Part shown: positions 7,501 through 12,845 of the stretch, in pieces | How the letters are laid out: every line of letters begins with the position of its first letter | Position numbering within the stretch: the stretch's first letter is position 1 | From: Gammaproteobacteria bacterium | Lineage (GTDB): Bacteria > Pseudomonadota > Gammaproteobacteria > Natronospirales > REEB76 | Direction: 5' to 3' | Assembly (NCBI GenBank): GCA_027317045.1 | Contig: DAHVFI010000091.1 | Span: 1 to 14,231 of the forward strand | DNA: 14,231 nucleotides | Notes under the pieces: generated by a model | Database searches by the model: none | The model's input: only the letters and a program-made list of their open reading frames with translations | What the model was told of the DNA's origin: nothing | Program-made: the position numbers and the translations under genes

Positions 7501-7690
7501 CAGCGAAGGCAGCCTGCTGCACGAGACCAAGCTGCGCAGCCATCTGGCATATCTGGCGGCGGATGTGGATCTGGCCTACGAGCAACCCACGGCCGGGCAG
7601 TACGCGGTGTTCAGATATTTGGACGCGCGAGCCCAGGCCGGCGAACAGCGGCTGCGGGCCGCCATCGCCGACGGCAATAAACTGTTGTGA
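4505..7690 (+). CDS. Secreted sortilin/VPS10-like beta-propeller protein with BNR (Asp-box) repeats
   Basis: A 1,061-aa exported protein. Residues 1-30 form a signal peptide (basic start, long hydrophobic core, VSA-AT cleavage site). Most of the remainder is beta-propeller, with many Asp-boxes (S-x-D-x-G-x-x-W): SVDGGKTW, SSDGGAHW, SDDGGAHW, SRDGGRNF, STDVGRTW, STNEGATW, TTDGGRHW, TSDYGRHW and SFDGGGHW. This matches the WD40/YVTN/BNR-like or VPS10-type proteins often labelled glycosyl hydrolase. The last 350 or so residues are an Ig-like stretch (FQWNLRYPDA, PGRYRVVLDY) and a helical tail. The function is unknown; no catalytic residues can be assigned and hydrolase activity is unproven. The ATG at 4505 is chosen because AGGAGGT (4492-4498) lies 6 bases before it; the same frame runs open much further upstream, through copy 2, without meaning. 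Confidence 0.87.
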   Translation: MQRFTRPFSIQFLGVGLFAAALTIAAAVSAATAPAPDASPLSKLEWRSVGPYIGGRVVAVAGVASEPNLFYMGGVDGGVWKSGNYGISWSNITDGTLPGSSNSIGAIAVAASNPKIIYVGTGESDIRGDVITGDGVFRYDDAGKTWKAAGLADTHTISSLAVDPQNPDIVYASSMGHVFKSNAERGVFKSVDGGKTWSKVLFVNADTGAIDVVMDPKNSQVLYAALWQAYRTPWKLDDGGPGSGLYKSSDGGAHWSEISSNPGFPQGTLGRIGVSVAASDPQVVYSIVQAKDGGVLRSDDGGAHWTRVNANWSLRQRAFYYMSIYADPTNPDVVYVPEVDALWVSRDGGRNFSKLHTPHGDNHIVWINPTDPEILLEGNDGGATVSTDVGRTWSTDHNQPTGQFYHVAMDNQFPFHIYGAQQDEGSFEGPSATPDGMIPLGDWQRVAYGESTFVAPKPGDPNVTFGSGYFSILMRYDMATGQYRGVSPWPDYQEGASSGELKYRFGWTHPILFPAVNPKELLVASQYVLKSTNEGATWTRISPDLTRNDKSTEMPSGGPVDIDQSGAEIFPDISALAVSPLDGKVIWAGSADGLVHVTTDGGRHWAEITPRGLPQWAQISSIEPSHVAKDTAYLTASRYMWDDFHPYVFETSDYGRHWQSLDTGLPDDQYAFVVRQDPSDDKLLFLGTKNTVFTSFDGGGHWQPLSLNLPKVQVRDLAINTRQGDIVAATHGRSFWVLDNLALLEQMTKQPAPDAEVAQVYAPQTAWLTHAYGASGYARFLHDAGSNPPFGASVFFRIPAAYDGKTPVSLSFVDDKGRVVRRFDLHLKTKIPKLAASVRDNLKPTQEEQMALEKLTAITPGMNRFQWNLRYPDAVEVHGFQPPIAAGGESDEVEGPVALPGRYRVVLDYGGRKSEQAFAIALDPRLHPARGALAARLALEMKIHDTLDALDRTLNQAIAVRDRLTAALDRHALMDAQAGKALAQLQQTIGGLVQLKIQSSEGSLLHETKLRSHLAYLAADVDLAYEQPTAGQYAVFRYLDARAQAGEQRLRAAIADGNKLL

Positions 7691-7696
7691 AACACC

Positions 7697-7735
7697 GCGG
7701 GCCGCGCCGTCGCCATGCGCGCCGGCACGGCCCGC
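7697..7735 (+). terminator. GC-rich hairpin after the propeller gene
   Basis: GCGGGCCG (7697-7704) pairs perfectly with CGGCCCGC (7728-7735), 6 bases after the stop codon; the loop is also GC-rich. No T-run follows, so it may be a weak or factor-assisted terminator or simply an mRNA-end stabilising structure. Confidence 0.4.
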
Positions 7736-7772
7736 CCACGTTTCCGGGGCCCGGCGAAGCGCACAGGCCGCC

Positions 7773-7928
7773 ATGATGAAACTGGAACACGCAACGGAAT
7801 TGGTGCATGAAGTGATCGCTGCTCCCGGCATCCATGCCTCCCGCAGCATTCAAGCTTCCCGGTACCTCATCGCCGGGGAGAAACACGCCAACAAGCACAG
7901 TGCAGCAATCTTCGAGCCCACCAAGTGA
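7773..7928 (+). pseudogene. Shortened paralogue of the following gene, with a 51-nt insertion
   Basis: The 51-aa frame begins MMKLEHATELVHEVIAA and ends GEKHANKHSAAIFEPTK. These match the first 17 and next 16 residues of the downstream protein (MKKLKHETQLVHAAILA and GVEYAEKRGAAVFEPT). Between them lie 17 extra codons (7824-7874) absent from the neighbour, and everything after FEPT is missing. The frame stops at 7926-7928, overlapping the GTG start of the next gene. This is best explained as a tandem duplicate that lost its C-terminal two thirds and took in a short in-frame insert. It may still be translated, but is probably non-functional. The ATG at 7773 and one at 7776 are equally possible starts. 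Confidence 0.6.
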
Positions 7929-8185
7929 AGAAGCTGAAACATGAAACGCAATTGGTGCATGCAGCCATATTGGCGGGGGTGGAATACGCGGAAAAGCGCG
8001 GCGCCGCGGTCTTCGAGCCCACGGATTCCGCCAGCGAGAAAATTCTCTATATCTACCGGCTGCTGGTGCACGACCAGCTCATCCAGCCGCTGCCGGAAGA
8101 TCAGGTCTCGCAGCAGTCCATGCGCCACAAGCTGGCTATCTGGTATTCCAAGCAACTGCCGAAGGGCCATGCGTTGCTTAAATAG
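7925..8185 (+). CDS. Small conserved protein, DUF5062-like
   Basis: An 86-aa cytoplasmic-looking protein starting MKKLKHETQLVHAAILAGVE, with EYAEKRGAAVFEPTDSASEK, a helical segment ILYIYRLLVHDQLIQPLPED and a C-terminal HKLAIWYSKQLPKGHALLK. I recall this pattern as the gammaproteobacterial DUF5062 family of about 85 residues; the function is unknown. It begins with a GTG at 7925 that overlaps the stop of the shortened paralogue (GTGA), which suggests translational coupling. Charged and hydrophobic residues alternate as in a compact helical protein; no membrane segment or catalytic motif is visible. Full family length and intact ends suggest it is the functional member of the pair. Confidence 0.65.
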   Translation: MKKLKHETQLVHAAILAGVEYAEKRGAAVFEPTDSASEKILYIYRLLVHDQLIQPLPEDQVSQQSMRHKLAIWYSKQLPKGHALLK

Positions 8186-8207
8186 GTTACCGCGGCAACC
8201 TGCCTTT

Positions 8208-8266
8208 GGTGGGAGCGGCGAAATTCGCCGCGATAACAGCATCGCGGCCGGGACGACCGCTCCTAC
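8208..8266. repeat. REP-like element with an inverted half
   Basis: GGTGGGAGCGGCGAAATTCGCCGCGAT at 8208 onward contains the perfect stem GCGGCGAA/TTCGCCGC (8215-8222 and 8224-8231). A partial inverted copy of the head, CCGCTCCTAC, follows near 8256-8266, giving a BIME-like pair. GTGGGAGCGGC-type REPs are widespread in gammaproteobacterial intergenic regions. Confidence 0.7.
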
Positions 8267-8327
8267 GGAGATTGTGAATTTGGAAGCGCGGTGGGACGGC
8301 TCCCAGCATCCATGCCTTTTGGCTTCT

Positions 8328-8354
8328 GGTGGGAGCGGCGATATTCGCCGCGAA
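8328..8354. repeat. Second REP-like element
   Basis: Nearly identical to the element 120 bases upstream, apart from A to T in the loop and the last base. It has the same GGTGGGAGCGGCGA head and the stem GCGGCGA/TTCGCCGC. It is in the same orientation, so the two form a small direct array in the gap after the DUF5062-like gene. Confidence 0.7.
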
Positions 8355-8410
8355 CGGGCAGGCAGGGAGCCCGCCCTGGGCTTTCAAGTGGAGCAGGAAG
8401 CGGAGCTTGA

Positions 8411-8443
8411 AAGGCGGAAATGCAGATTTTTGCTCCTGCAAAA
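8411..8443. repeat. Dispersed hairpin repeat, copy B
   Basis: Shares AAGGCGGAAATG-C-AGATTTT with the copy at 3674-3705. The hairpin TTTTGC-TCCT-GCAAAA (8428-8443) has the same stem but the reverse-complement loop, as if the hairpin had been flipped relative to its flank. Confidence 0.55.
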
Positions 8444-8460
8444 TAGGTGCACATATTCTG

Positions 8461-8625
8461 ATGATCGAGCCCATCGCCGGAATCCCGCTACCTGAAGGCT
8501 TGCAGGTCGGAGATCGCATTGATATCAGCAATCTCGGTTCCCCGGCGCACGCTGCGCTGTATAGCGCCTACGGGCTTTTTGGATTGCCGTTGGGCGTTAC
8601 CTATCAGTTGATGCGGTGTTCATGA
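8461..8625 (+). CDS. Doubtful small ORF (54 aa)
   Basis: An open frame beginning MIEPIAGIPLPEGLQVGDRI and ending GLPLGVTYQLMRCS. The composition is protein-like (hydrophobic patches, GDRIDIS), but there is no good ribosome binding site and I recognise no family. The stop overlaps the ATG of another tiny frame (ATGA at 8622-8625), which could mean coupling or chance. It sits directly after a repeat copy. It could be a remnant of a longer gene. Confidence 0.25.
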   Translation: MIEPIAGIPLPEGLQVGDRIDISNLGSPAHAALYSAYGLFGLPLGVTYQLMRCS

Positions 8626-8747
8626 GCGCGGCCCTTTCCTGGTTTTTATTCTTCGTGCGTGGGACCTGGGCACTCGACGATGTAGCTGAAAATCTCGCCG
8701 GTACTCTGAGCGCGAAGTTGCTTGTGCCCACGCTTACCTTCCGATGA
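8622..8747 (+). CDS. Doubtful small ORF (41 aa)
   Basis: Starts MSAALSWFLFFVRGTWALDD and ends LLVPTLTFR, overlapping the previous small frame by ATGA. One short hydrophobic stretch near the N-terminus might be membrane-seeking. No family is recognised and there is no independent ribosome binding site. It is listed because the 8461-8747 stretch is otherwise unexplained; chance or gene decay is as likely as a real gene. Confidence 0.2.
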   Translation: MSAALSWFLFFVRGTWALDDVAENLAGTLSAKLLVPTLTFR

Positions 8748-8767
8748 GCTGATTGCGGGGGCGCTGG

Positions 8768-9058
8768 GTGATCAAATCCTATTACGTTTATATGCTGGAG
8801 TGCCGCGGCGGACGCCTATATATAGGTATAACCACGGATATCCGGCGGCGGATGACGGAGCATCGTGAGGGCCGGATTGGCGCGCGTTTCACCCGCGCCA
8901 ATCCGCCGGCAAGACTGCTGGCGGTCCGGCAGGTTGCCGGCCGTCCCGCGGCGCTGAAGCTGGAAGCCGCACTGAAGAAACTCCGCCGTCCGCAAAAACT
9001 GCACTGGGCCGATGAGAATCCGATATGGGAAACGGCCTTCACGGCTTCGACGCTGTGA
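8768..9058 (+). CDS. GIY-YIG nuclease superfamily protein (UPF0213/YhbQ-like)
   Basis: A 96-aa single-domain protein. The GIY-YIG core is plain: YYVYMLECRGGRLYIGITTD, with YVY and YIG as the paired motif strands, then the R-R-x-x-E-H segment (IRRRMTEHREG) containing the catalytic-type Arg and the downstream ALKLEAALKKLRR helix. Stand-alone proteins of this size are common in bacteria; YhbQ-like members bind or nick DNA, but the cellular role is poorly known. The GTG at 8768 is the best start because it gives the family N-terminus (M-I-K-S-Y-Y-V-Y) and GGGGG lies just before it; an in-frame TTG at 8753 is possible. It is a single gene with no operon partner. Confidence 0.88.
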   Translation: MIKSYYVYMLECRGGRLYIGITTDIRRRMTEHREGRIGARFTRANPPARLLAVRQVAGRPAALKLEAALKKLRRPQKLHWADENPIWETAFTASTL

Positions 9059-9412
9059 GCAGGGACGGTCATTCGGACGGAAGTGCCGGCCAGCAGATGC
9101 CGCAAGCACCGGAATCCCGCGGTTGCAGTAACCTTCCCCACAGGCTCCGGCCTATGACAAGCTTCTCTATCCCCTGATGAAGTACCGGGTTTTGGAGGGC
9201 TCCATTAATATAGGTCTGCCTCTCGCGCAGCAGGCAATTACCGGGGGAAGTGCGCCTTTATCTGTCAGGCAGCGGCCACTGAATATTCATATAACCGGGT
9301 TTTTCATCGCCGCAATCCATGAATCCCGAGCGCCGGCAGGCCAAAACCCGAAAAATATCCTGCCGCTCGCGCAATATCTAAAAGTGAATCCCGCAGGCAA
9401 TAGGCTCTCCGC
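9059..9412. other. Gene-free stretch
   Basis: About 350 bases between the GIY-YIG gene and the small-peptide promoter. An 88-codon open frame from 9177 has no ribosome binding site, no recognisable content and runs through the promoter, so I do not count it. The only structure noted is an 8-base inverted repeat CGGGTTTT/AAAACCCG (9296-9303 and 9343-9350) with a 39-base loop. Confidence 0.5.
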
Positions 9413-9440
9413 TTGTAATATCAGCTGCTTATGCTATAAC
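9413..9440 (+). promoter_or_regulatory. Probable promoter of the peptide/acyltransferase locus
   Basis: TTGTAA (9413-9418) and TATAAC (9435-9440) with a 16-base spacer form a reasonable sigma70-type promoter. Transcription would start near 9447, giving a leader of about 140 bases before the 49-aa peptide gene. No other promoter of similar quality is seen before the downstream enzymes. Confidence 0.5.
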
Positions 9441-9488
9441 TAGCCGCGATGTTGATGATAAAAATCAGCAGCTATATCTGTGTGATGG

Positions 9489-9506
9489 GCTTGGGTCGTC
9501 CCAAGC
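9489..9506 (+). promoter_or_regulatory. Leader hairpin before the 49-aa peptide gene
   Basis: A perfect stem GCTTGGG-TCGT-CCCAAGC lies in the predicted leader. A second small stem, GGGC/GCCC (9524-9527 and 9533-9536), follows. No T-run comes after either, so they are leader structures rather than terminators. A 33-codon frame (9449-9550, starting MLMIKISSYI) spans the leader but has no ribosome binding site. Confidence 0.4.
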
Positions 9507-9585
9507 TAATTACTAACTTAGGAGGGCTTATCGCCCAGCACATATTTTGATTGTCAGTTTTGTAATTTGGTAAGGAGGGTTACCA

Positions 9586-9735
9586 ATGAACAGAAATAAT
9601 GTTGTGTTCAGGAAAAAAGAACCTGTGCGGAAACAGGCTCTTGGCATTGCGGAAGTGAAAGATGCAAACAAGATGAAGTTTCTGATTCCGGATACCGGTG
9701 TTGCCTGCCGTGTGGTGTTCAAGCCGGCCACCTGA
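9586..9735 (+). CDS. 49-aa peptide, candidate RiPP precursor
   Basis: A short basic peptide starting MNRNNVVFRKKEPVRKQALG, with a middle IAEVKDANKMKFLIPDTGV and ending ACRVVFKPAT. The ribosome binding site AAGGAGGG (9572-9579) lies 6 bases before the ATG, the strongest on the right side of the window, and a terminator follows the gene. It has no signal peptide or membrane segment. A charged N-terminal half followed by a shorter C-terminal part with one Cys (C41), an Asp (D36) and Ser/Thr sites would suit a leader-core precursor. The neighbouring acyltransferase carries a peptide-binding RRE-like domain, which supports this reading. The sequence matches no precursor family I know; a small regulatory or ribosome-associated protein is possible. 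Confidence 0.6.
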   Translation: MNRNNVVFRKKEPVRKQALGIAEVKDANKMKFLIPDTGVACRVVFKPAT

Positions 9736-9798
9736 GGATCTGGAAACGGAGACTGCCAAGCGGTGTTAAAGCCGCGGCATTGGAATTGAGTAAACGTG

Positions 9799-9847
9799 GG
9801 GCCTGTGATGCGCTGAAACTTCAGTCCTGAGCAGGCCCATTTTTTTT
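9799..9847 (+). terminator. Rho-independent terminator/attenuator after the peptide gene
   Basis: GGGCCTG (9799-9805) pairs perfectly with CAGGCCC (9832-9838), followed by A and eight Ts (9840-9847). The 26-base loop contains a smaller CTGA/TCAG stem. It lies 63 bases after the peptide stop and 83 before the acyltransferase start, with no clear new promoter between them. It probably gives high peptide expression with partial read-through to the enzymes, as in many bacteriocin and RiPP operons. Confidence 0.7.
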
Positions 9848-9929
9848 GATATCCATATTTCTGGATGGCCTATAGCGGTGGAATCTGCTCCGTTGATGAC
9901 CGATGATAATTCTGGCCGGATAATTCCGC

Positions 9930-11135
9930 ATGCCTGTGGGGCCGCACATGCCTGAGCTGCAGGAGTATCTGGATAAGATCGCCAAGCTGCGTCGGGCATA
10001 CAGCCAATCGGCCGCTGCGGGCCGGTCGAGCGACCAAAACGAGGCCAATTGTTTTGAATTCGCCTCCGCGAATCTCCGGCACTTGTTGCCGATGATCCCG
10101 ATTGCAGAGCATGGTGAAATAATCAATGAAATATTTTCCACCCAGGCGCGCGCCGCACTGGATGAGGATAGCTGCTTCTTGTTTGACGGTATAAAAATAA
10201 ATGATCCTGCCGGGATGCTCCGAACCGCGAGACAGAATCCCGTCATATTCTGCACATTCCACTTCGGCTCATACCGGCTTATCAACCAGGTGATCGTCAG
10301 CCGCGGGCTGAATTATATTCTTCCGGTAACCAGCGAGATATACGTAACCCAGAAGAAACGCTATGAAGACGGCTTGAAAGTATTACAGGCCTATTTCAAA
10401 ACCGATTCGCAATTGATGGTGGTGAATGCCGAGGAACGCACCTCGGCCCTGAGCATGGCGCGCAGGACCCTGGCCGGATGGTCGTTATTGGCTTACATTG
10501 ATGGGAATACCGGCGTCCAGGGCGCCGGCCGGCGGGATTCCAAGACCTTGAGCGTGCCGCTCCTCGGCAAGCCGATCTTTGCGCGCAAGGGCATTGCCTT
10601 CCTGTCCCACTTCCTGAAGCTGCCGATCGTGCCGGTACTATGCGAAATAACCGGCGAGATGACATGCAGCATGACATTTCATGAAAAAATCGATCCGCGC
10701 GCGGCTTCGGAAGACCGGGATGCGTATTGCCGGATGGCCACGGAAAAACTCTATGCCATCCTTGGAGAGTACCTCAAACACTCCCCCGCCCAATGGGAGG
10801 GCTGGCTGGACATGCAGAAGTATCTCGACATGGACGCGATTGCCGGTAGCGAGGGTACTGACGAAGATTCCGTAGAAACGGCGTCACCGGCGGAAGACAT
10901 CGCCGCCAGCAGGCTGGTGTTCAACCGTGAACGTTTCGGTTTCATTGTCCAGGAAGATGGCCGTGCCCTGCTGGACAAGGACAGCTATAAATTACTGTCA
11001 TTGCCGCAGAACATAACCGATATTCTCGAAGCCTATCGCGAACCGGCGCCGGCACCCTCTGCCGATGCCGCGCAGGAGCAACGTGACATCGTCGCGCAAT
11101 TGGTGTCCATGGGAATGTTGTCTGTTGCCAATTGA
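9930..11135 (+). CDS. LpxL/HtrB-like acyltransferase fused to a C-terminal PqqD-like (RRE) domain
   Basis: A 401-aa protein. Residues about 95-300 look like the lysophospholipid acyltransferase (LPLAT) fold of LpxL-type enzymes: FHFGSYR at 110-116, YIDGNTG at 189-195, then VPLLGKPIFARKGIAFL and LPIVPVLCEI, ending PAQWEGWLDMQ. Such enzymes move fatty acyl chains from acyl-ACP or CoA to lipid A or other acceptors. The expected H-X4-D/E dyad appears as H111-X4-R116, so catalysis may differ. After an acidic linker (about 303-326), residues 327-399 (FNRERFGFIVQEDGRALLDK, then DSYKLLSLPQNITDILEAY and the tail DIVAQLVSMGML) look like a PqqD/MftB-type RiPP recognition element. There is no signal peptide or membrane anchor. 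Start 9930 or 9948; neither has a good ribosome binding site. The LPLAT call is fairly sure, the RRE call moderate. Confidence 0.72.
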   Translation: MPVGPHMPELQEYLDKIAKLRRAYSQSAAAGRSSDQNEANCFEFASANLRHLLPMIPIAEHGEIINEIFSTQARAALDEDSCFLFDGIKINDPAGMLRTARQNPVIFCTFHFGSYRLINQVIVSRGLNYILPVTSEIYVTQKKRYEDGLKVLQAYFKTDSQLMVVNAEERTSALSMARRTLAGWSLLAYIDGNTGVQGAGRRDSKTLSVPLLGKPIFARKGIAFLSHFLKLPIVPVLCEITGEMTCSMTFHEKIDPRAASEDRDAYCRMATEKLYAILGEYLKHSPAQWEGWLDMQKYLDMDAIAGSEGTDEDSVETASPAEDIAASRLVFNRERFGFIVQEDGRALLDKDSYKLLSLPQNITDILEAYREPAPAPSADAAQEQRDIVAQLVSMGMLSVAN

Positions 11136-11149
11136 TGAAATACCTTGCC

Positions 11150-11181
11150 GGTTTCCCGCGGCGTTTCAAACACCGGGAACC
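11150..11181 (+). other. Intercistronic hairpin between acyltransferase and oxidoreductase genes
   Basis: GGTTTCCCG (11150-11158) pairs with CGGGAACC (11174-11181) with one bulged T. It lies in the 90-base gap, with no T-run after it, so it is more likely an RNA-stability or processing structure than a terminator. Confidence 0.4.
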
Positions 11182-11225
11182 TGCAGGTTGGGGCATGAAC
11201 AATGCTCGGATTTTGCTGATGTGAA

Positions 11226-12845
11226 ATGACCGGCATGCAAAATTTCGACTACGTGATCGTGGGCGGTGGCTCGGCGGGTTGCGTGCTGGCGAGCCGGCTG
11301 TCGGAAGACCCGGAGGTGAGTGTCTGTCTATTGGAGGCCGGTGGCGCCGGCCGCAGCTGGATGGTGCAGGTACCTTTCGGCATGGTGCTGACGGTGCCCA
11401 TGCCGTTCATCAACTGGTGCTTCAGGAGCGTGCCGCAGCCGCAGCTTAACGGCCGGCGTCTGTATCAGCCCCGCGGCCGCGTGCTCGGCGGTTCCAGCGC
11501 CATCAACGCCATGATCTATACGCGCGGCCATCCGTCAGATTACGACGCGTGGGCAGCCGCCGGCAATCCCGGCTGGTCCTACGCAGAGGTACTGCCTTAT
11601 TTTAAGCGCGCCGAAAACAACGCGCACTGTCGCGACGACTACCACGGCACGGACGGTCCATTGCCGGTGAGCGATGCGTTTACCGGCAACCCCATGCAAC
11701 AGATATTCCTGGAGGCCGGACGGCAGGCGGGATTTGCGGTGGCAGCCGATTTCAACGGTGAACCGCAGGACGGCGTCGGTGTTTATCAGGTAACACAGCG
11801 GGATGGCGAGCGCTGGAGCGCGGCGCGGGCCTATCTCGAACCGAATTTATCCCGGCCGAATCTCACGGTAGTCACCGGCGCCCGCGCCCAGCGGCTGCTG
11901 TTCGCGGGCCGGCGGGCCAACGGGGTGCAATACCGCAGTGGCGGGCACCTTGGCACCGTGAGTGCCCGCCGGGAAGTCATCCTCAGCGCCGGTGCCTTCC
12001 AGTCCCCTCAATTACTGATGCTTTCCGGCCTCGGCGACGCCGGGAGCTTGCGAAGACACGGCCTCCCGGTGGTGCAGCATCTGCCGGGCGTGGGCGCGAA
12101 TTTGCAGGACCATCCGGATTACACCGTGATTTACCGGGCGCGCAGTCTCGACCTGATGGGCGCTTCGCCCCGGGGCATCCTGCGTTTTGCCCATGAGATT
12201 CGCCGTTACCGCCGTCAGCGGCGCGGCATGCTATGTACCAACGTGGCGGAGGCCGGCGGTTTTCTGAAGACCGATGCCTTGTTGTCGCGCCCCGACGTGC
12301 AACTGCATTTCTGTGTGGCCATCGTGCACAACCACGGGCGCAGCCTGCGGCACCTGTGGCACGGCTATTCGTTGCACGTGTGCGTACTGCGGCCCTGGAG
12401 CCGCGGACGGGTGATGCTCGCAAGCGCGGCTCCCGGGGCGGCGCCGTTGATCGATCCTGCTTATCTCAGCGATCCCCGCGATCTCGAGGTTCTGGTGCGC
12501 GGCTTCAAGCTCGCGCGGCGCATCCTCGAAGCCCCGGCCTTCGCGCCGTATCGCATCCGGGAGCTGTTCAGTGCCGGTGCACAGGGCGATGCGGACATCC
12601 GGGCACTGATCCGAGCCCGGGCGGAGAGCATTTATCACCCGGTGGGCACCTGCCGCATGGGCCAGGACGAGGGCGCAGTGGTAGATGCGGCGCTCAGGGT
12701 GCGGGGTGTGGGCGGGCTGCGGGTGGTGGATGCCTCGGTGATGCCGACGCTCATCGGCGGCAACACCAACGCTCCCACCATCATGATTGCCGAGAAGGCC
12801 GCGGATATGATCCGCGCGCGCTCCCAGGTCGGAGCACGCGCATGA
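11226..12845 (+). CDS. GMC-family FAD-dependent oxidoreductase (choline dehydrogenase-like)
   Basis: A full-length 539-aa flavoprotein. The N-terminal FAD-binding Rossmann motif is YVIVGGGSAGCVLASRL (G13, G15, G18) with E37 in CLLEAGG. GMC signature 1 is GRVLGGSSAINAMIYTRGHP and signature 2 is GAFQSPQLLMLSGLGD. The C-terminal catalytic region has HPVGTCRMG (H471) and GGNTNAP (N515), the usual His-Asn pair. GMC enzymes oxidise alcohols (choline, glucose, long-chain and aromatic alcohols) or act on redox cofactor peptides, as MftG does in the mycofactocin system. The substrate is unknown here; the locus suggests a tailoring role on a peptide or lipid product. No signal peptide. Start ATG 11226 has a weak ribosome binding site; ATG 11235 is an alternative. 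The racemase gene overlaps its stop (ATGA). Confidence 0.93.
   Translation: MTGMQNFDYVIVGGGSAGCVLASRLSEDPEVSVCLLEAGGAGRSWMVQVPFGMVLTVPMPFINWCFRSVPQPQLNGRRLYQPRGRVLGGSSAINAMIYTRGHPSDYDAWAAAGNPGWSYAEVLPYFKRAENNAHCRDDYHGTDGPLPVSDAFTGNPMQQIFLEAGRQAGFAVAADFNGEPQDGVGVYQVTQRDGERWSAARAYLEPNLSRPNLTVVTGARAQRLLFAGRRANGVQYRSGGHLGTVSARREVILSAGAFQSPQLLMLSGLGDAGSLRRHGLPVVQHLPGVGANLQDHPDYTVIYRARSLDLMGASPRGILRFAHEIRRYRRQRRGMLCTNVAEAGGFLKTDALLSRPDVQLHFCVAIVHNHGRSLRHLWHGYSLHVCVLRPWSRGRVMLASAAPGAAPLIDPAYLSDPRDLEVLVRGFKLARRILEAPAFAPYRIRELFSAGAQGDADIRALIRARAESIYHPVGTCRMGQDEGAVVDAALRVRGVGGLRVVDASVMPTLIGGNTNAPTIMIAEKAADMIRARSQVGARA

Noticed and set aside
5780..7849. Very long (689-codon) minus-strand open frame opposite the propeller gene
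   Set aside because: Antisense shadow caused by GC-rich codon usage; its sequence is low in family features, while the plus strand has a signal peptide, ribosome binding site and Asp-boxes.
9177..9443. 88-codon open frame in the gap before the peptide locus
   Set aside because: No ribosome binding site, no recognisable family, and it overlaps the predicted promoter.
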